Assembly (NCBI GenBank): GCA_030747035.1
Contig: JASLLM010000018.1
Location: 1-33,920 of the forward strand
From: Alphaproteobacteria bacterium
GTDB lineage: Bacteria > Pseudomonadota > Alphaproteobacteria > GCA-2731375
DNA: 33,920 nucleotides
Reading direction: 5' to 3'
Part shown: positions 8,138-16,618 of the stretch, in pieces
Layout: each line of letters opens with the position of its first letter
How positions within the stretch are numbered: the stretch's first letter is position 1
Program-made: the position numbers and the translations under genes
The notes under the pieces: generated by a model
What the model saw: the letters and a program-made list of their open reading frames with translations, nothing else
Told to the model about the DNA's origin: nothing
Databases searched by the model: none

Positions 8138-9541
8138 ATGAATACCAGTACGCCCATCAATCCCAGCCACGGCCTGGCGGCGGATTTTGCCGCCCGCGTA
8201 CGGGCCATCGCCAAACTGGCCTTGCCGGTCACCGTGGCCCGGACCGGCATGTTGGTCATGGTCATCGCCGATGTGGCGATGACCGGCCATTTCAACAGCA
8301 CGGAGCTGGCATATTATGGCCTGGGCCAGGCGGTATACATGGTTTGCATGTTGATCGGCGTCGGCATGCTGGTGGGTACGGCGGTGCTATGCGCCCAGGC
8401 GGTCGGCGCCGACAGCCTGTCCGAATGCGGCGTGATCTGGCGCGTCTCGGCCCTACACGCCCTGGCCCTTGGCGCCTTGTTCGCTGGCCTTGCCCAGGGC
8501 GGCGGCCATTTTTATCAACTGTTCGGGTACGAAGCCGGGCTGACGCAAGGTGCCGGCCGCGTCCTTGCCATTCTGAACTTCGGCCTGCCGGGACAATTGC
8601 TGTTCACGGCCACGATCCTGTTTTTGGAATCCCTGAACCGGCCCGGCCCCGGCCTGGTCATCATGATCGCGGCCAATATCCTGAATGCGGCACTGAACTG
8701 GTTGCTGATCGGCGGCGATTTCGGCTGGGGCGGCGAAGGCGCGGCCTGGGCCAGCACCATTGTGCGCTGGCTGATCGCCCTGGCGGCGGTGATCTATATC
8801 CTGGGCATGAAGAATGCCGCCACCTACAACGTCGCCGGACCTCTGCATCGGGGCCGGGAGCTGGGGCGAAAACTGCGCCGCCTTGGCTATCCGTTGGGAT
8901 TGGCCCAGGGTTTGGAATCGGCTGCCTTTGCCTCCCTGACCCTGTTTGCCGGTCTGTTAGGCGCGCAGGCGGTCGCCTCGTTTCAAATCGTGATGAACTT
9001 GGTGGCCTTTTGCTTCATGGCGGCCATCGGCGTGGGCACGGCAACGGCGGTGCATGTGGGCCTGGCGATCGGCCGTGGCGAGCAGCGGCAGATGATGCTT
9101 TCAGGCTGGGGCGGCCTCTTCACGATCGCACTGTTCATGGGCGCCATGGCCATCATCATGGCAGTCTTCCCCGCGCATCTGGTGGGTTTGTTTACCTCCG
9201 ACACGGATTTGCTGGTGGTCGCGATGCCGACACTGTTGGTGGCGGCGGCAACCTTGATCACCGACGGTGCCCAGGGGGTGTTGATGGGAGCGTTGCGGGG
9301 CACGGGCGATGTCTGGATCCCATCGGTCCTGCATCTTTGTTCTTTCCTGCTGGTCATGGTGCCATCGGCCTACGGTTTCGCCATTTGGGCCGGGCTGGGC
9401 ACGCCGGGATTGATGATGGGTACATTCTGCGGCGTCACCCTGGCCGCGATCCTGCTGGCGGGGCGCTTCCACGTAATCGCGAAACGGCCCATTCGTCGCC
9501 TTTACGCATGCCTTTTTATGGTCACAATCTGGCCGCAATGA
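8138..9541 (+). CDS. MATE family multidrug/metabolite exporter
   Basis: This is an inner-membrane antiporter of the MATE family (NorM/DinF-like), exporting cationic or amphipathic compounds in exchange for H+ or Na+. About 467 residues with roughly twelve hydrophobic helices are visible in two similar halves. The family's early ADVAMTGHFN-type segment follows the first helix, and a TDGAQGVLMGALRGTGD segment occurs in the second half. The substrate is unknown. The start is uncertain: ATG at 8138, ATG at 8111 and TTG at 8105 are in frame, and none has a convincing Shine-Dalgarno. I prefer 8138 because it leaves an ordinary short polar N-terminus before helix 1. chvI begins 63 bp downstream on the same strand. 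Confidence 0.92.
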   Translation: MNTSTPINPSHGLAADFAARVRAIAKLALPVTVARTGMLVMVIADVAMTGHFNSTELAYYGLGQAVYMVCMLIGVGMLVGTAVLCAQAVGADSLSECGVIWRVSALHALALGALFAGLAQGGGHFYQLFGYEAGLTQGAGRVLAILNFGLPGQLLFTATILFLESLNRPGPGLVIMIAANILNAALNWLLIGGDFGWGGEGAAWASTIVRWLIALAAVIYILGMKNAATYNVAGPLHRGRELGRKLRRLGYPLGLAQGLESAAFASLTLFAGLLGAQAVASFQIVMNLVAFCFMAAIGVGTATAVHVGLAIGRGEQRQMMLSGWGGLFTIALFMGAMAIIMAVFPAHLVGLFTSDTDLLVVAMPTLLVAAATLITDGAQGVLMGALRGTGDVWIPSVLHLCSFLLVMVPSAYGFAIWAGLGTPGLMMGTFCGVTLAAILLAGRFHVIAKRPIRRLYACLFMVTIWPQ

Positions 9542-9604
9542 CGGCTACCTCTGGCACTAGACTGAAAACTGCCTACATCACTAAGCAGAAACAAAGGACA
9601 CAGC

Positions 9605-10300
9605 ATGGCTGCGACCATCACGCTTGTTGATGACGACCGCAATATTTTGACTTCCGTTTCCATCGCGCTGGAGGCGGAAGGCTTCAAGGTCGCGACTTAC
9701 ACCGACAGCCAGGCCGCCCTGCAGGCCATGACGGCCAGGGCGCCTGATCTGGCCGTGCTGGATATCAAGATGCCGGGCATGGACGGCATGGAGCTGTTGA
9801 ACCGTCTGCGCCGGGCCTCCACGGTGCCGGTGATATTCCTGACCTCGAAGGACGAGGAAATCGACGAGATGCTGGGCCTGAAGATGGGCGCCGACGACTA
9901 CATCAGAAAACCGTTTTCCCAACGTTTGCTGATCGAACGTATCCGGGCCGTGCTGCGCCGGGCCGAGGCGGCCGGACGCACCAGCAAAAGCGAGGACGGT
10001 GAATTGCTGGTTCGGGGAGATTTGCGCCTGGACCCGACCCGCCATGAATGCACCTGGCGCGGCGCCGGGGTACAATTGACGGTGACCGAATTCTTGATCT
10101 TGCAGGCCTTGGTCAAGCATCCCGGGCATGTAAAAAGCCGGGATCAGTTGATGGATGCGGCATATGGCGACAATATCTATGTGGATGACCGTACAATCGA
10201 TTCGCATATCAAACGCCTGCGCCGCAAGTTCAAGGCCGCCGATGACGACTTCACGCGCATCGAAACCCTGTACGGTCTCGGCTACCGTTTCCAGGAATAG
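9605..10300 (+). CDS. chvI: OmpR-family response regulator ChvI
   Basis: ChvI is the DNA-binding partner of ChvG, a system that in alphaproteobacteria responds to acid or envelope stress and controls surface polysaccharide, motility and central metabolism genes. The receiver domain (1-120) has the acidic triad at residues 9-11, the phospho-acceptor Asp53 ([11 protein letters not shown]), switch Thr80 and Lys102 (RKPF). The C-terminal winged helix (about 130-230) has [18 protein letters not shown], the [12 protein letters not shown] recognition helix and a closing GLGYRF. AAAGGA at 9593-9598 sets the ATG. The assignment to ChvI rather than another OmpR member rests on the linked ChvG-type kinase and nearby pckA. 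Confidence 0.92.
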   Translation: MAATITLVDDDRNILTSVSIALEAEGFKVATYTDSQAALQAMTARAPDLAVLDIKMPGMDGMELLNRLRRASTVPVIFLTSKDEEIDEMLGLKMGADDYIRKPFSQRLLIERIRAVLRRAEAAGRTSKSEDGELLVRGDLRLDPTRHECTWRGAGVQLTVTEFLILQALVKHPGHVKSRDQLMDAAYGDNIYVDDRTIDSHIKRLRRKFKAADDDFTRIETLYGLGYRFQE

Positions 10301-10345
10301 ACATTTCCATCACGGATTCCGGGGCCAACTGAGGCGGGGGACCCG

Positions 10346-12028
10346 GTGGTAAAGCAGCTTGGTCAGCCCGGGCCGCGTCCAGCGGGTCCGTCGCAAATGC
10401 GTCTTGCCGGCAACGAAGGTCCGGGGCCCGGACGGCGGCGGCGCTTTTCCACCATGACCCTGCGAATTCTGGCGCCGAATGTGCTGGCCCTTGGTGTTCT
10501 GGTTGGCGGCATATTCTATCTGGATCAATATCGCGATGGCCTGATCGACGCCAAGATCGCCGCCCTGCAGACCCAGGCGGAGCTGATCGCCGGCGCTTTG
10601 GGCGAAAGCGCTCTGACCGGGCCTGAGGACCGGCGCCGTCTGGATGGCGAAATTTCCGCCCGCATCATCCGCCGCCTGGCGGTGCCGACCCTGACCCGGG
10701 CCAGATTGTATTTGCCCAGCGGCGGCCTGTTGGCTGATTCCAGGCAACTGGTTGCCGCCGGCAGGCAAGTGCAACTGCGCTATCTGCCGCCCGCCGATCC
10801 AACCGATCATGCCATGCATTTCTTCAACCGAATTTATGATTGGCTGTTGCCGCGCCTGCCACGGGGCCCGGACTTTCCCCCCTACCGGGAACGCCTGGGC
10901 AGCGGTCTGATCGACTATCCGGAACTGACCGTGGCCCTGGGAGGTGAGGTCGGCGGCGCGATCCGCATGTTGCAGGACGAGAGTTTGATTTTGACCGTGG
11001 CGGTGCCGGTGCAGCAGCTGCGCCGGGTGGTCGGGGCCCTGTTGTTGTCCGCCGACAGTGCGGATATCGAGGAAGGGGTGCGCAATGCCCGCCTTGCCAT
11101 ATTGCAGGCATCCGCCCTGGCGTTGACCGTGACTGTGCTGATGTCGTTCTTTTTGGCCGGCACCATTACCGGGCCAGTACGCCGTTTGGCCACGGCCGCG
11201 GACCGGGTGCGGCGCTGGCGGGGCCGGCGGGCACAGATTCCCGACTTGAGCCGCCGGCACGACGAAATCGGCGATTTGAGCGCGGCGCTGCATGAAATGA
11301 CGGAGACGCTTTACGGCCGCCTGGACGCCATCGAGGTGTTCGCCGCGGATGTTGCCCATGAAATCAAGAATCCCCTGACCTCCATGCGCAGCGCCCTGGA
11401 ATCGATCGAGCGCACGGAGGATCCGAAGCAACAGCGGCACCTATTGGCCGTGATGGCGGAGGATGTGCGCCGCATGGATCGTCTGATCAACGATATCTCC
11501 AACGCCAGCCGGATCGATGCCGAACTGGCGCGGGAGGAATCCGAGGCCGTCGATCTGACAAGCCTGCTGCAGACCCTGATATCCGTGCGGCAGTCCGTCG
11601 ACGATGGGCCGGGCCCAAGGTTTGAGCTTCGGGTCGATCCGGACAACCCGATCCTGATCAACGGCCTGCCCGGCCGCCTGGGCCAGGTGGTCGATAACCT
11701 GGTTGGCAATGCCCTGTCGTTCTCGCCAACGGGCGGCAGCATCAGGCTGACCCTGGAACAACAGGGGAAAATAGCGCAATTGACCGTGGAAGATGACGGT
11801 CCGGGCATTCCGCCAGGTCAGGAGGAGGCCATATTCCAGCGTTTCTACAGCCAACGCCCCGCCGGCGAGGCCTTTGGCCGGCATTCCGGGCTGGGCCTGT
11901 CGATCTGCCGGCAGATCATTGAAGCCCATGGCGGCACCATCACGGCAAGAAACCGTTCGGAGCTTGATGGCGGCGGCAATGACCCATCGGGCGGTGCCCG
12001 CTTCACCGTGCACCTGCCTATGCCCTAA
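10346..12028 (+). CDS. chvG: ChvG-type sensor histidine kinase
   Basis: This is the membrane sensor kinase pairing with ChvI 45 bp upstream. The 560 residues show TM1 (about 40-58), a periplasmic sensor region of about 190 residues, TM2 (about 251-272), HAMP (about 273-325), a HisKA domain with phospho-acceptor His338 in VAHEIKNPL, and a HATPase with N-box Asn455 (DNLVGNALSFSP), G1 DDGPGIPP (483-490) and G2 GLGLSI (515-520). The start is GTG at 10346 preceded by a G-rich GAGGCGGGGG; the Pro/Gly/Arg-rich 35-residue N-terminus before TM1 is plausibly cytoplasmic. In rhizobia hprK and PTS genes follow chvG. Here the next gene is convergent, and its end overlaps chvG by 11 bp. Confidence 0.92.
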   Translation: MVKQLGQPGPRPAGPSQMRLAGNEGPGPGRRRRFSTMTLRILAPNVLALGVLVGGIFYLDQYRDGLIDAKIAALQTQAELIAGALGESALTGPEDRRRLDGEISARIIRRLAVPTLTRARLYLPSGGLLADSRQLVAAGRQVQLRYLPPADPTDHAMHFFNRIYDWLLPRLPRGPDFPPYRERLGSGLIDYPELTVALGGEVGGAIRMLQDESLILTVAVPVQQLRRVVGALLLSADSADIEEGVRNARLAILQASALALTVTVLMSFFLAGTITGPVRRLATAADRVRRWRGRRAQIPDLSRRHDEIGDLSAALHEMTETLYGRLDAIEVFAADVAHEIKNPLTSMRSALESIERTEDPKQQRHLLAVMAEDVRRMDRLINDISNASRIDAELAREESEAVDLTSLLQTLISVRQSVDDGPGPRFELRVDPDNPILINGLPGRLGQVVDNLVGNALSFSPTGGSIRLTLEQQGKIAQLTVEDDGPGIPPGQEEAIFQRFYSQRPAGEAFGRHSGLGLSICRQIIEAHGGTITARNRSELDGGGNDPSGGARFTVHLPMP

Positions 12029-13220
12029 CCGCAGCCTCCGACAGGCGTTCCAGGGGCTGGTCCTTGATCGGCCAGTGCAGCGCGGCGGAGGCCAGGCCAA
12101 GCGCCACGGACACGCCCCACATCAGATTGTAGGAGCCGGTGGCATCATAAATCAGCCCGCCCAGCCAGGCGCCACTGAATCCGCCGATCTGGTGGCTCAT
12201 GAAAACCACCCCGAACAGCATGGAAAAATGCCTTGTGCCAAAAATTTGCGCCACGATGCCGGAGGTCAAAGGCACGGTTGCCAGCCAGACCAGTCCCATG
12301 GCGGCGCCGAAAATAATTGCCGTGACGTCGTTGATGGGCAGCAACAGCATCACCGTCATGATAACGGCGCGCAAAAGATAAATCAGTGTCAGTATATTCT
12401 TCTTGCGAAAGCGGTCACCGGCGGCACCGAAGGCAAAGGCGCCGATGATATTGCACAACCCGATCACCCCCATGGCATAAGCGGCAGCCGTCGTGGAAAC
12501 GCCTTCGTCCGCCAGGAACGCCGGTAAATGAGTGGCGATGAAAGTGACGTGGAAGCCGCAGACAAAGAACCCGGTGGCCAGCAGAACATAGCCCCTGTGC
12601 CGCCGCGCCTCCTGAACGGCCTCGCGCAGGGATTGCGCGGGACCTTGCCCGCCGCCCGGTGTCCTGACCCGCAGCCCAAACGCCAAGACGGACACCAGGG
12701 CGACGAAAACGGCGCAGATGACCAGGGTCTCGCGCCAGCCGAAGCTGTCGATCAAACCTTGAACACCAGGCACGAAAATAAACATGCCGAGAGAGCCCGC
12801 GGCGATCACGGTGCCGAACACCACGCCCCGGCGCTCGTTCGGCACCACCTTGCCCAGGGCACCAAGCACGATGACCTGGCTGGCCCCGCCCAGGCCCAGC
12901 CCGATCAACAGCCCGATCGAAATGTAGAGATCGAGCGCGGACGTGCTGATGGAGGTCCACCACAGGCCCAGGGCATAGAACAACGAGCCGGCGATGACCA
13001 CCTTCACCGCGCCATAGCGGTCGGCGATCATGCCGGCGACGGGTTGGGTCAGGCCGTACAACAGGGTTTGCCCGGCGATAACGAGGCCAAAGATCTGCCG
13101 GCCAATTTCCAGATCCATGGAGATCGGGCGCAGGAAGACGCCGAAAGTCAGGCGCAAGCCGTTGCCCGCCAACATAATCAGGACGCCGCAAAGCAGCATG
13201 ATCCAAATTCGCCGTGTCAT
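12018..13220 (-). CDS. MFS transporter, monocarboxylate/oxalate-formate-type
   Basis: This is a 12-helix major facilitator of 400 residues. It starts MTRRIWIMLLCGVLIMLAGNGLRLTFGVFL, shows the ADRYGAVKV form of the MFS loop 2-3 motif near residue 67, has a long central loop (about 190-210) and repeats the pattern with GDRFRKKN in the second half. The N-terminal FGVFLRPI segment and overall look resemble the monocarboxylate and oxalate/formate antiporter group, suggesting an organic acid substrate, but this is only similarity by eye. It is the last gene of a minus-strand unit with the HAD hydrolase (39-bp gap) and acyl-CoA dehydrogenase, so it probably imports the substrate of that pathway. Confidence 0.9.
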   Translation of the reverse strand: MTRRIWIMLLCGVLIMLAGNGLRLTFGVFLRPISMDLEIGRQIFGLVIAGQTLLYGLTQPVAGMIADRYGAVKVVIAGSLFYALGLWWTSISTSALDLYISIGLLIGLGLGGASQVIVLGALGKVVPNERRGVVFGTVIAAGSLGMFIFVPGVQGLIDSFGWRETLVICAVFVALVSVLAFGLRVRTPGGGQGPAQSLREAVQEARRHRGYVLLATGFFVCGFHVTFIATHLPAFLADEGVSTTAAAYAMGVIGLCNIIGAFAFGAAGDRFRKKNILTLIYLLRAVIMTVMLLLPINDVTAIIFGAAMGLVWLATVPLTSGIVAQIFGTRHFSMLFGVVFMSHQIGGFSGAWLGGLIYDATGSYNLMWGVSVALGLASAALHWPIKDQPLERLSEAAVRA

Positions 13221-13259
13221 TGCAATATTTCCCCGGTCCGTGAATGCGGTTTTGGCGGC

Positions 13260-13973
13260 CTAGGCGTCAAGGCCCAATTGCCGGGCCAGGTCGGGGAAGT
13301 CGTCGGCGATGATATCGTGATGGGCTGCCGGCTCGGGATCGGGCGGACCGGCGGCGCCCCATTCATCGGGCCGGCGCACGAAAGCGGATTTGAAGCCCAC
13401 ATCCCGGGCCGCGTTCAGGTCAACATTGTGGCAGGCCACCATCATGATCTCACCCGGCTCCAGGGCCAGCCATTTGGCGGCCCGCTCATAGGCGCCCGGC
13501 AAGACCTTGTACTGCCCGATCATCTCGCAGGAGATCACCGCATCCCACATTAAACCGTTGCGTTTTGCCGTATCCACGATCAGCGACACCGACAGAATAG
13601 TAAACGAGGCAACGATGTATTTCTGCCGCATCTTGGCCAGGGCGGCGGGAAAGTCCGGCCAGCAGTCCAGTTCATGCCAGCGGTACCAGATAGCCTCGCG
13701 CTCCGCCTCCGTGAAGGCGCCCAGGTCATATTTCTCAACCATCTCGCCCAATTGTTGGCGGTGCACGTCGTCGATGTTGAAGGTGGCGGGCGCATCGGCA
13801 CCAGTATTCGCCATGGCCCTGAGGGAGGCGGCACGGTAGTTGTTGGCGATGGCCGGCCAATCCCGCTCCAGTCCATGGCCTCCGCCGGCCTCGGCCAGGG
13901 CATTGGAAATACCCGAATGCCAATCCAGAATGGTGCCGCCCGTGTCGAAGGTTAGGGCCCTGATACCTTGCAT
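13260..13973 (-). CDS. HAD-superfamily hydrolase, haloacid dehalogenase type II-like
   Basis: The protein has 237 residues with a Rossmann-like HAD core. The nucleophile is Asp10 in FDTGGT. The position two residues later, Asp in HAD phosphatases and Tyr or Phe in 2-haloacid dehalogenases, is Gly12. Motif II is Ser128 in FTILS, without the Asn of the LSNG dehalogenase signature. Motif III is Lys156 (YKVLPG), and motif IV contains Asp185 (HNVDLNAARDVG). The layout matches type II haloacid dehalogenases best, but the active-site changes make the reaction uncertain. GAGGA eight bases upstream supports ATG at 13973. An alternative ATG at 13991 would overlap the upstream acyl-CoA dehydrogenase by 8 bp. 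Confidence 0.87.
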   Translation of the reverse strand: MQGIRALTFDTGGTILDWHSGISNALAEAGGGHGLERDWPAIANNYRAASLRAMANTGADAPATFNIDDVHRQQLGEMVEKYDLGAFTEAEREAIWYRWHELDCWPDFPAALAKMRQKYIVASFTILSVSLIVDTAKRNGLMWDAVISCEMIGQYKVLPGAYERAAKWLALEPGEIMMVACHNVDLNAARDVGFKSAFVRRPDEWGAAGPPDPEPAAHHDIIADDFPDLARQLGLDA

Positions 13974-13983
13974 TGAATAATCC

Positions 13984-15129
13984 TCAATCAAATGGCCGCA
14001 GCAGATCGCGGCTAATCACCACGTTCTGGATTTCGGTGCTGCCGTCGATGTATTGCGCCATCTTGGCGCAGGCCAGATGACGGGCCAGGGGGAAATCATG
14101 CTTGTAGCCGTCCGCGCCCATGGCCTGCATGCACTGGGCAATGCCGGTCAGGGCGGCGCGGGTGGCGAATTTCTTGGCATGTGCCGCCGGTATGGCCGCA
14201 GGCTCCCCGGCATCGATGGCATCCAGCGCCGCATAGGCCATCAGGCGGGAGGCGTGCAGATCCGTGGCCACGTCGGCCAACTGCCACTGCATGCCTTGAA
14301 AATCCACGATCCGCTGACCGAAGGCGCGCCGCTTGGCGGCATATTCGAGGGCCACGTCCAGGCTGTTTTGCATCATGCCGCAGCACATGGCGGCCACATT
14401 GGCGCGGGCCAGATCAATGCCCGCCATGGCGCCCTTGAAACCGTCGCCCGGGGCATACAGCATGGCATCATCGGCGACCCGGCAGTCCTCGAAGCGGAAA
14501 CCGCCGGTACCCATCACATGCGCGCCCATGGTCGAATAGGGCGTCTCCCGGATCACGCCGGGCAGGTCGGCCTCGACCATGAATGTCGCTATGCCCCGCC
14601 AACCCTTTGAGGCATCGGTCTGGGCATAAACACTGAGCAGATCGGCGGTGGCGGCGGAGGTAATCCAGGCCTTGGCGCCATTCAGGATCCAGCCGTCGCC
14701 GTCCTTGCGCGCCGTGGTGGTCACATTGGCGGCGTCGGAACCGCTTTGCGGTTCCGTCAGCAGAAACGCGCCCAGACATTCCCCGGACAGCATGTCGGGC
14801 AGATAACGTTGTTTCTGATCATCTGTGCCGCCATCAGCGATGGCGTTCATGAAATTGTTATGCACGATCATCAGGAAGGCATAACCCATGTCGGCCATGG
14901 ACAATTGCTCCATGACCCGGGCCATGCCGGCCTTCGACATGCCCTTGCCGCCCAGGCTCTCGTCCAGCAGCATGCCGGTCAGCCCGGCCTTGGCGGCGGG
15001 GCGGATGCCGTCGTCTGGCATGGTGCGCTGCAACTCCCACCTGGTGGCGTTCGGCGCGACCGTGTTGGCGGCGAATTCAGCCGCGGCAGCGATCATCCGT
15101 TGTTCGGAAGGGCTAAGCGCGCTATCCAT
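13984..15129 (-). CDS. acyl-CoA dehydrogenase family flavoprotein
   Basis: This FAD enzyme introduces a 2,3-double bond into an acyl-CoA and passes electrons to ETF. The 381 residues carry the N-terminal helical domain, the FAD-contacting LTEPQSGSDAANVTT segment in the middle beta-domain, WITSAATADLLSVYAQT, and the C-terminal four-helix domain with RRAFGQRI and QNVVISRDLL. In the segment that usually reads YEGT-EIQ and holds the catalytic Glu, this protein reads IDGSTEIQ, placing Asp362 at that position. Chain-length preference is unknown. GGAG at 15139-15136 favours ATG at 15129 over GTG at 15141. It heads a three-gene unit with a HAD hydrolase and an MFS transporter, divergent from the kinase gene. 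Confidence 0.92.
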   Translation of the reverse strand: MDSALSPSEQRMIAAAAEFAANTVAPNATRWELQRTMPDDGIRPAAKAGLTGMLLDESLGGKGMSKAGMARVMEQLSMADMGYAFLMIVHNNFMNAIADGGTDDQKQRYLPDMLSGECLGAFLLTEPQSGSDAANVTTTARKDGDGWILNGAKAWITSAATADLLSVYAQTDASKGWRGIATFMVEADLPGVIRETPYSTMGAHVMGTGGFRFEDCRVADDAMLYAPGDGFKGAMAGIDLARANVAAMCCGMMQNSLDVALEYAAKRRAFGQRIVDFQGMQWQLADVATDLHASRLMAYAALDAIDAGEPAAIPAAHAKKFATRAALTGIAQCMQAMGADGYKHDFPLARHLACAKMAQYIDGSTEIQNVVISRDLLRPFD

Positions 15130-15173
15130 GAGGTACTCCACTATCGGGTCGGAAAAGAGGACAGACTAGCATC

Positions 15174-15848
15174 ATGCTTCTCGCCATAGAAGGCATCGAC
15201 GGCGCCGGCAAGGGAACTTTGTGCCGCGAACTGCTGGCCAGGACCAAGGGGCTGGGCATCCGGGCCGCCGCGCTGTCTTTTCCGCGTTACGAGCAGACCC
15301 AGTTCTCGGACCTGATCGGGCGTTATCTGCGGGGTGAGATGGGCGAAATTGATCAGGTTCCCGTGCGCTATGCCGCGCTGCTGTACGGCGGTGACCGGTT
15401 CGAGAGCCGGCAGCAGTTGCTGGACCTGATCGCGGCCCACGATCTGGTTATCCTGGACCGCTACGTCGCCTCCAACATCGCCTATAACGCCGCCAAGGTC
15501 GCGGCGGACGAGCGGGCGGAGCTGATCGCCTGGATCGAGCGGCTGGAGTTCGATCTGTTCGCCTTGCCACGGCCGGACCTGACATTGCTGTTGGCGACAT
15601 CAACAGCATTGGCGGACCGTCTGGTCGGCCAGAAGGCCGCGCGCAGCTATACGGCAGAGGCGCGCGACCTGCACGAGGCCGACCGCGACTACCTATCCGT
15701 GGTCGCGGAAGTCTACGGCGGCCTGGCGACGGCGGGCGGCGATGCCTGGCTGCGGGTCGAGCCCCTGGACGAGAGTGGCAAGCTGCGCCCGCCGGCCGAG
15801 ATCGCGGCCACGGTCTGGCAACACCCGGGCTTGTCAGCCTTAAGATAG
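15174..15848 (+). CDS. thymidylate kinase-like P-loop nucleotide kinase
   Basis: The protein phosphorylates dTMP or a related nucleoside monophosphate. The 224 residues show the Walker A GIDGAGKGT (7-15), the SFPRYE base-pocket segment (35-40), the LDRY(V)AS motif (94-100) and a lid region with R-S-Y-T (157-160) followed by D-L-H-E-A-D (165-170). That lid pattern differs from the usual proteobacterial Tmk lid and recalls archaeal or other divergent dTMP kinases. The normal alphaproteobacterial tmk sits beside holB, which is not seen here, so this may be a second, specialised kinase. It is divergent from the acyl-CoA dehydrogenase, and its stop overlaps the convergent Lin0512 gene by 9 bp. Confidence 0.82.
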   Translation: MLLAIEGIDGAGKGTLCRELLARTKGLGIRAAALSFPRYEQTQFSDLIGRYLRGEMGEIDQVPVRYAALLYGGDRFESRQQLLDLIAAHDLVILDRYVASNIAYNAAKVAADERAELIAWIERLEFDLFALPRPDLTLLLATSTALADRLVGQKAARSYTAEARDLHEADRDYLSVVAEVYGGLATAGGDAWLRVEPLDESGKLRPPAEIAATVWQHPGLSALR

Positions 15849-16184
15849 ATCCAGACTAACCACGACGGCGGCAGACGCAATCACCGCGACATCGCCAATG
15901 GCCTCGTCGGGCACATCCAGGCCGCCCTTGACCACATCCACCGTGACCGTGCCGTAGGGCAAGGCCGCCTGCACCGCCGCCCGGTCCACTTCATCGGGCT
16001 GTTGCACCCCGATGGTGACATCCACGAACATGGCGGTCCTGGGGTCGACGCCGAGGGTGCGGAGCATGGTCAGCGATGAATGATGCAAGGCATCGTCCAC
16101 GGCGCGCAGGGCGGCTTTGGTGTAATCGCCGCCGTGCAGGTCGTTGCCGGCACCCATTTCCAGAATAACGCGTTTCTTGGTCAT
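15840..16184 (-). CDS. Lin0512 family protein, second tandem copy
   Basis: This is a 114-residue member of the small Lin0512 family, whose function is unknown. It reads KRVILEMGAGNDLHGGDYT at the start, then a helix KAALRAVDDALHHSSL, a VTIGVQQPDEVD segment (about 57-68), LPYGTVTVDVVKGGL, and a hydrophobic end. It is clearly a paralogue of the gene immediately upstream, with the same motifs in the same order. GGGGAG seven bases before the ATG and a 12-bp gap indicate the two are co-transcribed and perhaps form a heteromer. I can see no catalytic signature that defines a reaction. Confidence 0.85.
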   Translation of the reverse strand: MTKKRVILEMGAGNDLHGGDYTKAALRAVDDALHHSSLTMLRTLGVDPRTAMFVDVTIGVQQPDEVDRAAVQAALPYGTVTVDVVKGGLDVPDEAIGDVAVIASAAVVVSLDLS

Positions 16185-16196
16185 GCTGCTGCTCCC

Positions 16197-16538
16197 CTAC
16201 GCCACGTCCAGGTAGACGGCGGCGGCGGCATGGGCCATGACGGTGGCATCGGTGCCTTCCGCGTTGGCAATTTCCAAGCCGCCCTCGACCACCTCCACGG
16301 TACCGGTGCCGTGGGGCAGAACGGCCAGGACGGCGGCCTTGTCCACCTGATCGGGCCGGGGCACGCCAATGGTCACGGCCACCTGCATGGAATCAACATC
16401 CAGATCCAGCGCCTTGGCCACGGTCAAGGAATTGTGCCACAGCGCGTCCTTGAGGGCGCGCACCGCCGCCTTGGTGTAGTCCGTGCCGCGAATATCGGTC
16501 CCCATGCCGATTTCCAGTACCATACGCTTCATCGCCAT
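16197..16538 (-). CDS. Lin0512 family protein, first tandem copy
   Basis: This is a 113-residue Lin0512 family protein, first of a tandem pair. Shared family positions are VLEIGMGTDIRGTDYTKAA (about 7-25), ALWHNSL, VTIGVPRPDQVD (about 56-67) and LPHGTGTVEVVEGGL. The conserved Gly-x-Asp, Asp-Tyr-Thr-Lys and His-x-Ser pattern suggests a conserved binding or active site, but no function has been proved in the family as far as I know. GGAG ten bases upstream supports the first ATG. The 80-bp gap to the divergent GST-like gene should hold its promoter. Confidence 0.85.
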   Translation of the reverse strand: MAMKRMVLEIGMGTDIRGTDYTKAAVRALKDALWHNSLTVAKALDLDVDSMQVAVTIGVPRPDQVDKAAVLAVLPHGTGTVEVVEGGLEIANAEGTDATVMAHAAAAVYLDVA

Positions 16539-16618
16539 ATTGCAATCACTCCATTCCTAGGTCGGCGCAGTGTATACCAGGTTGTCCGATTGTCCGAAAT
16601 CTGCTCTATCATAACGGC

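Noticed and set aside
7540-9630. Long open frame (696 codons) on the plus strand
   Set aside because: It is a shifted-frame shadow over the HugZ-like and MATE genes; the translation is low complexity and rich in Arg, Gly and Pro, with no family motif.
12528-13553. Open frame of 341 codons on the plus strand
   Set aside because: It is antisense to the MFS transporter and HAD genes; the composition is dominated by Gln, Gly and His.
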